A stretch of DNA of 48,606 nucleotides. It comes from Candidatus Gemmiger stercoripullorum. Lineage in GTDB: Bacteria > Bacillota > Clostridia > Oscillospirales > Ruminococcaceae. Numbering within the stretch: position 1 is the stretch's first letter; every line of letters starts with the position of its first letter. Positions 1 through 7,906 of this stretch are shown here, piece after piece. The notes beneath the pieces were generated by a model. It saw only the letters and a list, made by a program, of their open reading frames with translations, did not search any database and was not told the origin of the DNA. The stretch lies in NCBI GenBank assembly GCA_019119365.1, contig DWXD01000003.1, forward strand, positions 1-48,606, given 5' to 3'. A program made the translations under genes and the position numbers.

Positions 1-34
1 TCGAGTCAATTTTCGTTAAAGGATGGCGTTCTTC

Positions 35-454
35 ATGAAAGCTTGGTTCCAGCGTTTTATGTCCGGGCGGTACGGGGTGGACCCGTTCAGCCAGTTCCTG
101 TCCACGGCGGCCCTGATCCTGGTGATCCTCGGGCTGTTTCTGCCCGGGCCGCTGCGTCTGCTGGGCTGGCTGGGCTGGGCGGCGCTGATCTACAGCTATT
201 ACCGCATTTTCAGCCGCAACATCCCCAGGCGTGCGGCGGAGAACCGCTGGTTCCTGGCGCAGCGCTACGCGGTGCAGCAGCGTTTTGCCAGCGCGCGGAC
301 CCGGTTTGCACAGCGCAAGGTCTACCGCTATTTCCGCTGCCCGCGCTGCCGCCAGCAGCTGCGGGTGCCGCGCGGGCGCGGGCGCATTTCGATCACCTGC
401 CCCAAATGCGGGACCAGTTTTATTAAAAGAGCTGAACCAGGCCGGAAAGGTTGA
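35..454 (+). CDS. Membrane-anchored zinc-ribbon protein, unknown function
   Basis: The product is 139 residues from the ATG at 35. AAAGGA at 18-23 sits about 11 bases before this ATG and directly abuts the ATG at 23, so the later start is preferred. The N-terminal third holds two hydrophobic segments around a Pro-Gly turn, then a basic Arg-rich stretch. The C-terminus has a CPRC...CPKC zinc ribbon, so a small membrane protein with a cytosolic zinc knuckle is likely. The stop lies 6 bases before the GTG start of the DUF5685 gene, which implies co-transcription with it and the J-domain gene. No function is recognised. Confidence 0.75.
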   Translation: MKAWFQRFMSGRYGVDPFSQFLSTAALILVILGLFLPGPLRLLGWLGWAALIYSYYRIFSRNIPRRAAENRWFLAQRYAVQQRFASARTRFAQRKVYRYFRCPRCRQQLRVPRGRGRISITCPKCGTSFIKRAEPGRKG

Positions 455-460
455 CGCCGC

Positions 461-1342
461 GTGTTTGGATATGTTACGATTTACCGCAAGGGACTGGACG
501 ACGCGGCCATGGACCGCTACCAGGCCTATTACTGCGGGCTGTGCCGCCGCCTGGGGGCCTATGGGCTGGCCGCGCGGATGGCGCTTTCGTATGATATGAC
601 CTTTGCGGCGCTGCTGCTGAGCGCGTTGTATGACCCGCCGACGCAGTTTTCCGCCGGGCGGTGCGCGCCGCACCCGCTGAAACCCCGCCCGCGCGCGGAC
701 AACCGCTGCCTTGACTATGCGGCGGACATGACGGTGCTGCTGGCGTATTATAATTACCTTGACGACTGGCAGGACGACGGGCGCAGCCTCAGCCGCCGCG
801 CCGCCGGGCAGCTGGCCCCGCACCTGCCCGCACTGCAGCGGCGCTGGCCGCGCCAGTGCGCGGCCGTGCGCGCGCGGCTGGACGAGCTGAACGCGCTGGA
901 AGCGGGCGGCCAGGCCAGCCTGGACGAACTTTGCAGCTGCTTTGGCGCGCTGCTGGGCGCGGTGCTGCAGGCAAACGCAGACGATATCTGGGCCGCGCCG
1001 CTTGACCGCATGGGCCGCGGGCTCGGCGGGTTCATCTACCTGATGGACGCCTATGACGACCTGGAAAAAGACCGGCGGCGCGGGCGGTTCAACGCCCTGG
1101 CCGCAACGGCGCAGGCGTTCAAAGACGACCAAGCGGGCTATGAGGCGCGCTGCCATGAGCTGCTGACCCAGCAGATGGCGCTGTGCGCCGAAAACTTTGA
1201 ACTGCTGCCGATTTTGAAAGACACGCCCGAAGGGCAGCTTTTGCACAACACGATCTACGCCGGCGTGTGGTGCAGGTACGCACTGCTGAAAGCCGCGCGC
1301 GGCAGACACGCCAAACCAAGGAAGGGGACGCAAGACGAATGA
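461..1342 (+). CDS. DUF5685 family protein (all-alpha, Asp-rich motifs)
   Basis: The product is 293 residues with a GTG start; GGAAAGG lies 10 bases upstream. The N-terminal YYCGLCRRLG stretch (residues 23-32) is the part I recognise as DUF5685. Two aspartate-rich motifs stand out: LDDWQDD around residues 100-106 and DAYDDLEKDRRRGR around 196-209. The second closely resembles the second Asp-rich motif of squalene/phytoene synthases (RDxxED..RGR), so an isoprenoid-synthase-like helical fold is possible. That is inference, not a known activity. The stop overlaps the J-domain start by four bases (ATGA), so the two proteins are translationally coupled. Confidence 0.8.
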   Translation: MFGYVTIYRKGLDDAAMDRYQAYYCGLCRRLGAYGLAARMALSYDMTFAALLLSALYDPPTQFSAGRCAPHPLKPRPRADNRCLDYAADMTVLLAYYNYLDDWQDDGRSLSRRAAGQLAPHLPALQRRWPRQCAAVRARLDELNALEAGGQASLDELCSCFGALLGAVLQANADDIWAAPLDRMGRGLGGFIYLMDAYDDLEKDRRRGRFNALAATAQAFKDDQAGYEARCHELLTQQMALCAENFELLPILKDTPEGQLLHNTIYAGVWCRYALLKAARGRHAKPRKGTQDE

Positions 1343-2079
1343 CCGACCCGTACAGCGTATTGGGCATCCAGCCCGGGGCGGACGAGGAGACCATCAAGAA
1401 GGCCTACCGGCAGAAATGCAAGCAGTACCACCCCGACCTGCACCCCAACGACCCCACCTGTGAGGACAAGTTCAAGGAAGTGCAGGCCGCCTACAGCGAG
1501 GTCATGCGCCAGCGCGCGGGCGGCGGCCGCCCGGGCTACGGCGCACAGGGCGGGGCTTCGTCCGGCGCGGGCGGGTATGGCGGCTACAGCAGCCAGGGCC
1601 GCGGTTACCAGGACCCGTTTGGGTTCGGTTTCGGGTTTGACCCGTTCGGCTTCGGCGGCTTTGAGACGCGCAGCAACGCAGGCCCCGAAAGCCCCGAGAT
1701 GCAGGCCGCCAACAACTATATCCGCAACGGCTATTACCACGAAGCGATGAATGTGCTTGGCGGCATTCCCACCGCGCAGCGCACGGCGCGCTGGCACTAT
1801 TACGCGGCGCTGGCCAATTCCGGTTTGGGCAACAACATCCGCGCCCAGGCCGAGGCGCGCGCCGCGGTAGAGATGGAGCCGAACAACTTTGAGTACCAGC
1901 GCCTGCTGGACCGGCTGCAGAATTCCAGCCGCACCTATACCAGTTACCAGCAGGCGTACACCCAGCCGGGTTCGCGCATGCAGCAGGGCAACTTCTGCCT
2001 GCAGGCGTGGATGTACCTGATGCTGTGCAACCTGTGCAGCATCTGCTGCTGCGGGCGCGGCGGGTTCTTTATCTGCTGA
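1339..2079 (+). CDS. J-domain protein with TPR-like region and Cys-rich tail
   Basis: The product is 246 residues. The start is the ATG overlapping the stop of the upstream gene; an in-frame upstream GTG would place it inside that gene. Residues 1-55 form a J domain with the HPD motif at 31-33, needed to stimulate an Hsp70 (DnaK) ATPase. A Gly/Tyr/Phe-rich linker follows (about 60-115), then a TPR-like helical stretch (about 120-195). The C-terminus is hydrophobic with seven cysteines in about 30 residues, including CNLCSICCCG. There is no DnaJ zinc-finger domain, so this is a specialised class III J protein. Its client is unknown; the neighbouring zinc-ribbon and DUF5685 proteins are candidates. 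Confidence 0.85.
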   Translation: MTDPYSVLGIQPGADEETIKKAYRQKCKQYHPDLHPNDPTCEDKFKEVQAAYSEVMRQRAGGGRPGYGAQGGASSGAGGYGGYSSQGRGYQDPFGFGFGFDPFGFGGFETRSNAGPESPEMQAANNYIRNGYYHEAMNVLGGIPTAQRTARWHYYAALANSGLGNNIRAQAEARAAVEMEPNNFEYQRLLDRLQNSSRTYTSYQQAYTQPGSRMQQGNFCLQAWMYLMLCNLCSICCCGRGGFFIC

Positions 2080-2100
2080 TGCCTGCGCCGCAAATAGAAC

Positions 2101-2135
2101 AGCGGGCCGCCTTTTTCGGGCGGCCCGCTTATTTT
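2101..2135. terminator. Intrinsic terminator between convergent genes
   Basis: An 11-bp G+C-rich stem (AGCGGGCCGCC with GGCGGCCCGCT) has a 7-base loop and is followed by TTATTTTT. It lies between the converging J-domain and D-lactate dehydrogenase genes and probably serves the rightward one at least. Confidence 0.85.
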
Positions 2136-2143
2136 TCTGCGGT

Positions 2144-3130
2144 TTACAGTTTTACTTCGTTCGGTTCGGGTTCGCCGTTTGCAAAGTGGGCGACGGCCTC
2201 AAAGACGCTTTGGACCATGCTGGCGACGTTGACATCGGTGTAGAAGGCGGTGTGCGGGCTGACGATCACGTTGGGGTAGCTGCGCAGCAGCGCCAGTTCG
2301 CGGTTGGGCAGCGGCTCGCCGCAGCGGTTGTAGTAGCAGATACCCGCCTCATCCTCCACCACGTCGACCGCGGCGCCGCCGACCTTGCCGGATTCCAGCC
2401 CCGCGACGAGGGCGTCCGGCTCGATGAGGGTCCCGCGGGCGGTGTTGACGAGGATAACGCCGTCCTTCATTCGGGCGATGGCCGCCGCGTCGATGAGGTG
2501 GTAGTTGTCCGGCGTGGCGTTGAGATGCAGTGTGATGACGTCGCTTTCGGCGTACAGCGTATCCAGGCTGACGTATTCGGCCGGGACGCCCGCTTCCGGC
2601 TGCGGGTAGAGGTCGTAGGCGAGCAGGCGGCAGCCGAACCCGGCCAGATGGCGCAGCACGGTACGGCCGATCTTGCCCGCGCCGACGACGCCGACCGTGC
2701 AGTTGGAAAGGTCGCGCCCCATTTTGCCCTGCAGCGAATAGTCCTGCGCGGCGGCGCGCAGCATGATCTGGTTCATTTTGCGCGTGGCCATCAGCATGAG
2801 CATGATGGTATAGTTGGCGACGCCCTCGGGCGGGTAATGGCTGTGTGACACGCGCAGGCCCAGCCGCTTGGCGGCGTCGAGCGGGATGTGGTCGTAGCCG
2901 ATGCTGCGGCAGGGCAGGTATTTGACCCCCATTTGGGCGAAGGCTTCGAGGTATTCCGGCGTCATCGCGCAGGGGTTGGTGCTGACGGCGTCGCACCCCT
3001 GCGCCAGGCACAGGTTGCCCGGGTTGGGGGCGTCGACGGTCCAGGCGTAGTCGATGCCGGTTTTCCGGCGCAGCTGCTCGCAGTAGTCGAGCTCGTCATA
3101 CGGGCGCAGCGTGTAGAAAAAGATCTTCAT
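2144..3130 (-). CDS. D-lactate dehydrogenase / D-2-hydroxyacid dehydrogenase
   Basis: The product is 328 residues and NAD-dependent, probably reducing pyruvate to D-lactate (or a related 2-oxoacid) in the cytoplasm. It shows the Rossmann GxGxxG motif (GVVGAGKIGR), the substrate Arg in NTARGTLI, Glu in VVEDE and the catalytic His in SPHTAFYTD. The CYYNRCGEPLPN segment near the C-terminus is typical of the D-LDH/VanH branch rather than of phosphoglycerate dehydrogenases. The start codon shares one base with the upstream esterase stop (TGATG), so it is the last gene of a three-gene operon. It could also be VanH-like, but no Van ligase is nearby, so fermentation is the simpler role. Confidence 0.88.
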   Translation of the reverse strand: MKIFFYTLRPYDELDYCEQLRRKTGIDYAWTVDAPNPGNLCLAQGCDAVSTNPCAMTPEYLEAFAQMGVKYLPCRSIGYDHIPLDAAKRLGLRVSHSHYPPEGVANYTIMLMLMATRKMNQIMLRAAAQDYSLQGKMGRDLSNCTVGVVGAGKIGRTVLRHLAGFGCRLLAYDLYPQPEAGVPAEYVSLDTLYAESDVITLHLNATPDNYHLIDAAAIARMKDGVILVNTARGTLIEPDALVAGLESGKVGGAAVDVVEDEAGICYYNRCGEPLPNRELALLRSYPNVIVSPHTAFYTDVNVASMVQSVFEAVAHFANGEPEPNEVKL

Positions 3131-3957
3131 CAGAAAGCCTCCCGGCAGCGGTAGCCGAACGTCTCGTCAAGCCAGTCGATGCACAGTGGCATCCAAGCGA
3201 TGTTGCGGCGGATCGGGTAGTTGACCTCGTGTGTGCAGAGGCTACTGCCGTGCGCGCCGTGCGGGAACAGGTGCAGCTCATACGGCACCCCGGCCGCCTG
3301 CAGGCTGGAGGCGAGCAGCAGCGAGTTCTGCGTTGGCACCAGCTCGTCTTCAACCGTGTGCCAGATGAAGAAGGGCGGCAGGCCGGGGCGGACCTGGTTT
3401 TCCAGGCTGAAATGCGCGTGCAGGGCCGCGTCGTCCCCCGCCAGGGTATCGATGGAGCCCGCGTGCGCATAGGGCCCCGCCGTGATAACCGGGTAACTGA
3501 GGATGACGGCGTTGGGTTGGGCGTCGGCAATCGTTTCGCCCGGCTGCAGGCCGAGGTCAGCTTCGACATCGGCGGCGAGCATCGCCGTCGATGCGGCCAG
3601 GTGCCCGCCCGCCGAAAAGCCGCAGATGGCGACGCGGGCCGGGTCGACCCGCAGTTCGGCGGCGTGGCGGCGCAGGTGCAGCAGCGCCCCGGCGGCGTCG
3701 CGTAGCGGGATAAAGTGCAGCGGCGCTTTGTCCGGCGTGTCGGCAACGTTGTAGGTCAGCAGAAAAACGTTATACCCGGCCGCAAAAAACTGCGCGGCGA
3801 CTGGGTCGCCCTCGCGGTCGGCCACATGGCAGTAGCCGCCGCCGGGCACGACCAGCACCGCGGGGCGGGTGTTGTAGCCGGGCATGGATTCGGTCTCATC
3901 GCGCAGCCAGCCGCGCAGCGTCGCGCCGCCAGGCAGGGTCGTTTCATACAGTTTCAT
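3130..3957 (-). CDS. Alpha/beta hydrolase (BD-FAE-like esterase)
   Basis: The product is 275 residues from the ATG at 3957; a longer open frame upstream lies inside the preceding gene. The oxyanion segment VVPGGGYCHVADREGD, the nucleophile elbow GFSAGG (Ser115), Asp204 (TVEDELVP) and His236 (HGAHG) make a complete catalytic triad. The pattern matches the BD-FAE / acetyl-xylan-esterase-like branch, which removes acyl groups from sugars. No signal peptide is seen, so it acts on imported substrates. It overlaps the upstream C_GCAxxG gene by 14 bases and the downstream dehydrogenase by one. The natural substrate is not evident. Confidence 0.85.
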   Translation of the reverse strand: MKLYETTLPGGATLRGWLRDETESMPGYNTRPAVLVVPGGGYCHVADREGDPVAAQFFAAGYNVFLLTYNVADTPDKAPLHFIPLRDAAGALLHLRRHAAELRVDPARVAICGFSAGGHLAASTAMLAADVEADLGLQPGETIADAQPNAVILSYPVITAGPYAHAGSIDTLAGDDAALHAHFSLENQVRPGLPPFFIWHTVEDELVPTQNSLLLASSLQAAGVPYELHLFPHGAHGSSLCTHEVNYPIRRNIAWMPLCIDWLDETFGYRCREAF

Positions 3958-4447
3958 CGTCTTCTCCTTTGCCGTGGGCCGGGCCGCACGGCCCGGCCGG
4001 TTGATTTTCGCGGATGTATTCTTCCAGAATATCGGCGGCGAGGCGCACGAGCTGCGGGCAGGGCCGCTTTTTGTAATATTCGGCCGTGCGCGCGCTGGCC
4101 ACGGGGCTACCTTCCGCCTGCTTGAGGCCGAGCAGCTCGCGGCAGACGATGCTGCCGCCGCCGTTGCGGGCTTTGTAGCGCGCGGCCAGCTCCTGCACGC
4201 GGGCGTAGGTAGCGGTTTTGCCCGCCGGGTCGGTGTTGCCGTAGAGCGCGCCGAGCACGAGCACAACGCCGCCGAACGCGCCGCAGACTTCCCGCAGGCG
4301 GCCCACCCCGGCCCCGAAACCGGAAGCCAGGCGCAGCACCTGTTCTTCGCTCAGGCCGAGCTCCGGGGCAAAGGCCACCGCCACCGACTGCGCGCAGTTG
4401 AACCCCTGCATAAAGGCCGCATAGGCCCTGTCGCCATGGATGGACAT
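3944..4447 (-). CDS. C_GCAxxG_C_C family protein (putative redox protein)
   Basis: The product is 167 residues from the ATG at 4447, chosen because AAGGAGGA lies 4-5 bases upstream; an earlier in-frame ATG at 4474 has no such site. It carries the family's spaced cysteines: FNCAQSV, GFGAGVGR..EVCGAFGG, VCRELLG and CPQLV. The family is small and poorly characterised, and the conserved Cys suggest redox or metal chemistry. It is the first gene of the operon with the esterase and D-lactate dehydrogenase. Confidence 0.85.
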   Translation of the reverse strand: MSIHGDRAYAAFMQGFNCAQSVAVAFAPELGLSEEQVLRLASGFGAGVGRLREVCGAFGGVVLVLGALYGNTDPAGKTATYARVQELAARYKARNGGGSIVCRELLGLKQAEGSPVASARTAEYYKKRPCPQLVRLAADILEEYIRENQPAGPCGPAHGKGEDDETV

Positions 4448-4482
4448 GGAAATCCTCCTTTTGGGCTGTTGCATTTTTCTTT

Positions 4483-4510
4483 AGCATACCGCAAACGGCG
4501 GCGTTTGAAA
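4483..4510 (-). promoter_or_regulatory. Promoter of the C_GCAxxG-esterase-dehydrogenase operon
   Basis: On the minus strand TTTCAA (4505-4510) and TATGCT (4483-4488) are separated by 16 bases, about 36 bases before the start codon. Confidence 0.6.
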
Positions 4511-4572
4511 AGGGGCGCAGCCCGCTTTTTGCCGCCGCTTTTTGAATTTTTTGTAAAAAGGCCGCCATCCCC

Positions 4573-4601
4573 TTGCACTTTGGGGCGGATGGTGCTAAAC
4601 T
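4573..4601 (+). promoter_or_regulatory. htpG promoter (sigma-A-like)
   Basis: TTGCAC (4573-4578), a 17-base spacer, then TAAACT (4596-4601). The expected start of transcription (about 4608) falls inside the CIRCE element, the classic arrangement for repression. Confidence 0.75.
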
Positions 4602-4605
4602 AACT

Positions 4606-4632
4606 TTAGCACTTTAAGCATGAGAGTGCTAA
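4606..4632. promoter_or_regulatory. CIRCE operator (HrcA binding site)
   Basis: The element is TTAGCACTT, nine bases, then GAGTGCTAA. It matches the CIRCE consensus (TTAGCACTC-N9-GAGTGCTAA) at every arm position except the last base of the left arm. A further half-site GTGCTAA (4592-4598) pairs with TTAGCAC (4606-4612) across 7 bases and overlaps the -10 box. HrcA would therefore control htpG. Confidence 0.92.
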
Positions 4633-4669
4633 AATATAGAATTTCAGATGAAAACGAGGTCATGACCCT

Positions 4670-6574
4670 ATGGCAATGCGTCAATTCAAGGCCGAGAGCA
4701 AAAAGCTGCTGGACCTGATGATCAACTCTATTTATACGAACAAGGAGATCTTTCTGCGCGAGCTGATCTCCAACGCTTCGGACGCCTGCGACAAGCTGTA
4801 TTTCAAATCCCTGACCGACACTTCGATCGGCGTCAGCAAAGAGGACCTGCACATCCACATCGCCGCGGACAAGGACACCCGCACGCTGACCGTTTCGGAC
4901 AACGGCATCGGCATGACCAAAGAGGAGCTGGAGAAAAACCTGGGCACCATCGCCAAGTCCGGCAGCCTCGACTTCAAGCAGGAGAACCAGAGCGACAACA
5001 TCGACATCATCGGCCAGTTCGGCGTCGGTTTCTACTCGGCGTTCATGGTCGCGGCCAAGGTGACGGTCATCTCCCGCGCGCTGGGCAGCGGCGAAGCCTG
5101 GCAGTGGGAGTCCAAGGGCGTTGAGGGCTACACCCTGACCCCGGCTGAAAAAGAGGATGTCGGCACCGAGGTCATCATGGTGCTGAAGGAAGACGCCGAC
5201 AACGAGGATTACAGCCAGTATCTGGAAGAGTACACGCTGGCCGGGCTCGTGAAGAAATACAGCGACTATGTGCGGTATCCCATCACGATGTACCGCGAAA
5301 AGAGCCGCCAGAAGCCGAAGCCCGAGGACGCAGGCGACGATTACAAGCCCGAGTACGAGACCTACACCGAACTGGAGACGCTCAACAGCATGGTGCCGAT
5401 CTGGAAGCGGGACAAAAAGGACGTCAAGGAAGAGGACTACAACGAGTTCTATAAGAACCGCTTTACCGATTTCACCGACCCGCTGCGCGTCATCACCTCC
5501 CGCACCGAGGGTACCGCGACCTATACGGCGCTTTTGTTCGTGCCCGGGCGCACGCCGTATGACTACTACACCAAGGAATACGAGAAGGGCCTGGCGCTGT
5601 ACGCCTCCGGCGTGCTCATCATGGAAAAATGCGCCGACCTGCTGCCCGACTATTTCAGCTTTATCAAGGGCGTTGTGGACAGCGAAGACCTGAGTTTGAA
5701 CATCAGCCGCGAAACGCTGCAGAAGGACAGCCAGCTGCGCCTGATCCGCAACAGCCTGGAAAAGAAGATCAAGAACGAGCTGCACGCGATGCTCGTCAAC
5801 GACCGCGAGAAGTACGAGACGTTCTGGAAGGCGTTCGGCCGCCAGATCAAGTTCGGCATCTACGGCGACTACGGCATGCACAAGGACCTGCTGGCCGACC
5901 TGCTGATGTTCTGGTCCGCCAAAGAGCAGAAGTATATCACGCTGGATGAGTACATCGAAAAGATGCCCGAGGACCAGAAGTGCATCTACTATGCCGCGGG
6001 CGACGAAGCCGCGCGCCTGGGCAAACTGCCCAACGCCCAGCTGGTGCTGAGCAAGGGGTACGACCTGCTGCTGTGCACCGAGGACGTGGATGAGTTCTGC
6101 CTGCAGATCATGCGCGACTATAAGGAGAAGGAGTTCAAGAACGTGAACTCCGGCGATTTGGGCCTTGCCACCGAGGAGGAAAAGAAAGCCGCCGAGGAAG
6201 CCGCCGAGGAAAACAAGGACCTGTTCGAGGCGATCAAGGCCGCGCTTTCCGGCAAGATCAAGGAAGTCAAGGCCAACCCGACGCTGCAGGACCACCCGGT
6301 CAGCCTTTCGAGCGAAGGCGGGCTTTCGATGGAGATGGAAAAGGTGCTGCGCAAAATGCCCGGCAACGAGGCCGGTATGGAGAGCACCAAGGTGCTGGAG
6401 CTCAACCCCAACCACCCGGTGTTTGCCGCGCTGCAGCAGGCCCAGAAGGACGGCGACGCCGACAAGGTGAGCAAGTACAGCGAGCTGCTGTATGACCAGG
6501 CGCTGCTGATCGAAGGGCTGCCGCTGGAAGACCCCGTGGCCTATGCGCAGCTGGTGTGCGAACTGATGAAATAA
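4670..6574 (+). CDS. htpG: Molecular chaperone HtpG (Hsp90)
   Basis: The full-length product (634 residues) is a cytosolic ATP-dependent dimeric chaperone. The N-terminal GHKL ATPase shows FLRELISNASDA (about 28-39), DNGIGM (77-82), GTIAKSGS and IGQFGVGFYSAF (114-125). The middle domain carries the conserved SEDLSLNISRETLQ segment. GAGGT lies 9 bases before the ATG; a second ATG two codons later is possible. It is monocistronic, with its own promoter, CIRCE operator and terminator. HrcA control of htpG is not the Bacillus subtilis arrangement. Confidence 0.97.
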   Translation: MAMRQFKAESKKLLDLMINSIYTNKEIFLRELISNASDACDKLYFKSLTDTSIGVSKEDLHIHIAADKDTRTLTVSDNGIGMTKEELEKNLGTIAKSGSLDFKQENQSDNIDIIGQFGVGFYSAFMVAAKVTVISRALGSGEAWQWESKGVEGYTLTPAEKEDVGTEVIMVLKEDADNEDYSQYLEEYTLAGLVKKYSDYVRYPITMYREKSRQKPKPEDAGDDYKPEYETYTELETLNSMVPIWKRDKKDVKEEDYNEFYKNRFTDFTDPLRVITSRTEGTATYTALLFVPGRTPYDYYTKEYEKGLALYASGVLIMEKCADLLPDYFSFIKGVVDSEDLSLNISRETLQKDSQLRLIRNSLEKKIKNELHAMLVNDREKYETFWKAFGRQIKFGIYGDYGMHKDLLADLLMFWSAKEQKYITLDEYIEKMPEDQKCIYYAAGDEAARLGKLPNAQLVLSKGYDLLLCTEDVDEFCLQIMRDYKEKEFKNVNSGDLGLATEEEKKAAEEAAEENKDLFEAIKAALSGKIKEVKANPTLQDHPVSLSSEGGLSMEMEKVLRKMPGNEAGMESTKVLELNPNHPVFAALQQAQKDGDADKVSKYSELLYDQALLIEGLPLEDPVAYAQLVCELMK

Positions 6575-6596
6575 ACGGCCGTTTCAACAAAGCAAG

Positions 6597-6645
6597 CAGG
6601 ACCGTTCCCTGCCCGTTTCAGCGGGCGGGGAGCGGTCCTGTTTTT
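6597..6645 (+). terminator. Terminator of htpG
   Basis: A long stem pairs CAGGACCG (6597-6604) with CGGTCCTG (6633-6640), extended inward by CCCTGCCCG with CGGGCGGGG, and is followed by five T residues. Confidence 0.9.
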
Positions 6646-6716
6646 GTGGGGGCATTTGTGAAACATTAGTCAAGCCCCGGCGAAGAACAAAGTTTTGCCA
6701 AAAGTAAAACTGGGGT

Positions 6717-6745
6717 TTGCATTTTGCCGCATTTTTTGTTAAAAT
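6717..6745 (+). promoter_or_regulatory. Candidate promoter of the AraC-family gene
   Basis: TTGCAT (6717-6722), a 17-base spacer, TAAAAT (6740-6745). It would give a leader of roughly 215 bases before the AraC start. I see no recognisable riboswitch in that leader; the rest of 6646-6968 is A+T-richer and non-coding. Confidence 0.55.
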
Positions 6746-6968
6746 AGGTACAAAACTTCGATGCTCTGCGGTTTTGTGCGGGCCGCCGGGCGGGCGCAGT
6801 TTCAAAATTTTCAAAATAAGCCACTTGTCTTCTATCTTTATCAGAGCGAAAGGGGTGGGATTTTCCGTCTTGAAACCCTATAGCTTTTGTATTTTTTCCA
6901 CTGCGAAACCAGCCGGGCGCACCCCCGTTTGCGCCCCCGCCCCGCAGGGATGAAAGGAGTGATTTTGG

Positions 6969-7832
6969 ATGATGTCAACTTACAACATGGACGTTGAACC
7001 CGGCAGCCGCTGGCTGCATGTAACGCCCGGCGCTTCCACCGGCCAGCCCTACTACTGCACCGAAGTCGGCTCCTTGGCGGCCCGCGCACAGTTTGAGGCG
7101 ATCCGCTGCGCCAAAGACGGGTATCTGCTCATCCGCACGCGGCAGGGGGCCGGCTTTGTGGAACAAAACGAGTTCCAGGTTTTGCTGGAGCCGGGCATGG
7201 CGCTGCTGCTGGACTGCGGTCTGCCGCAGGTTTTCCGCGCGGCGGACGGCCGCACGCCGTGGCATTTTGACTTTGCCCACATTGAAGGCCCGGGGGTAGA
7301 CACGCTGGACGCGGTGATCCGCCCCAACCGCCGCCCCGGCGCGCAGGCGCTGCCCGGCGCGGAGTACGACGAACTGTTTGAGGAACTGCTGGCCTGCGCG
7401 CAGCAGGAATCGGCCGAGAGCGCGGTGCGCACGGGGCTGGCCATCCACAGCCTGCTGGCCGCCATGGCCCGGCAGCAGCTTTCGCTGGAGGCGGACAAAC
7501 CCACCCGCCGCCTGATCGAGCGCAGCGCCGCGTATCTGCGCGAGCACTGCTGCGAGGCGCTGAACCTGGACGATATCCTGGCCGGGGCCAACATGAGCCG
7601 CAGCTATTTCATGAAACTGTTCCGCCAGTATATGGGTACGACGCCGTACAACTATATGCTGTGCTTCCGCATCACACGGGCCAAGGAGCTGCTTTCCCAG
7701 ACCGATCTGCCGGTCAGCACCATCGCGCGGCAGACCGGCTTTGCGGACGACAGCAATTTTTCCACCCGCTTTGCCGCCATGGTCGGGGAAAGCCCGATCC
7801 GCTTCCGCAAAAATGCCCTGAGGTCAAAATGA
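6969..7832 (+). CDS. AraC family transcriptional regulator
   Basis: The product is 287 residues. GAAAGGAG lies about 10 bases before tandem ATGs at 6969 and 6972, and either could be used. The N-terminal half (about 15-110) looks like an AraC-type cupin ligand-binding domain. Residues about 183-282 contain the two helix-turn-helix units of AraC/XylS, with NLDDILAGANMSRSYFMKLF and the signature end PVSTIARQTGFADDSNFSTR. Such proteins usually activate sugar or stress genes. The ligand is unknown, and the convergent asparaginase is not an obvious target. Confidence 0.9.
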   Translation: MMSTYNMDVEPGSRWLHVTPGASTGQPYYCTEVGSLAARAQFEAIRCAKDGYLLIRTRQGAGFVEQNEFQVLLEPGMALLLDCGLPQVFRAADGRTPWHFDFAHIEGPGVDTLDAVIRPNRRPGAQALPGAEYDELFEELLACAQQESAESAVRTGLAIHSLLAAMARQQLSLEADKPTRRLIERSAAYLREHCCEALNLDDILAGANMSRSYFMKLFRQYMGTTPYNYMLCFRITRAKELLSQTDLPVSTIARQTGFADDSNFSTRFAAMVGESPIRFRKNALRSK

Positions 7833-7846
7833 AAACATGCAATGGC

Positions 7847-7880
7847 AGCGCCGCACGCTAAACCGCGTGCGGCGCTTTTA
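7847..7880. terminator. Terminator between AraC gene and asparaginase
   Basis: AGCGCCGCACGC pairs with GCGTGCGGCGCT across a 6-base loop, followed on the plus strand by TTTTAT. It sits between converging genes. Confidence 0.85.
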
Positions 7881-7906
7881 TTCTGCTATTTATTATGGTA
7901 TGGAAG

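Noticed and set aside
2144-3130. Vancomycin-resistance VanH
   Set aside because: No D-Ala-D-Lac ligase or VanX-like gene is nearby; a fermentative D-lactate dehydrogenase explains it better.
6746-6968. Riboswitch in the long AraC leader
   Set aside because: No known conserved core or terminator pair is visible; the length alone is not evidence.
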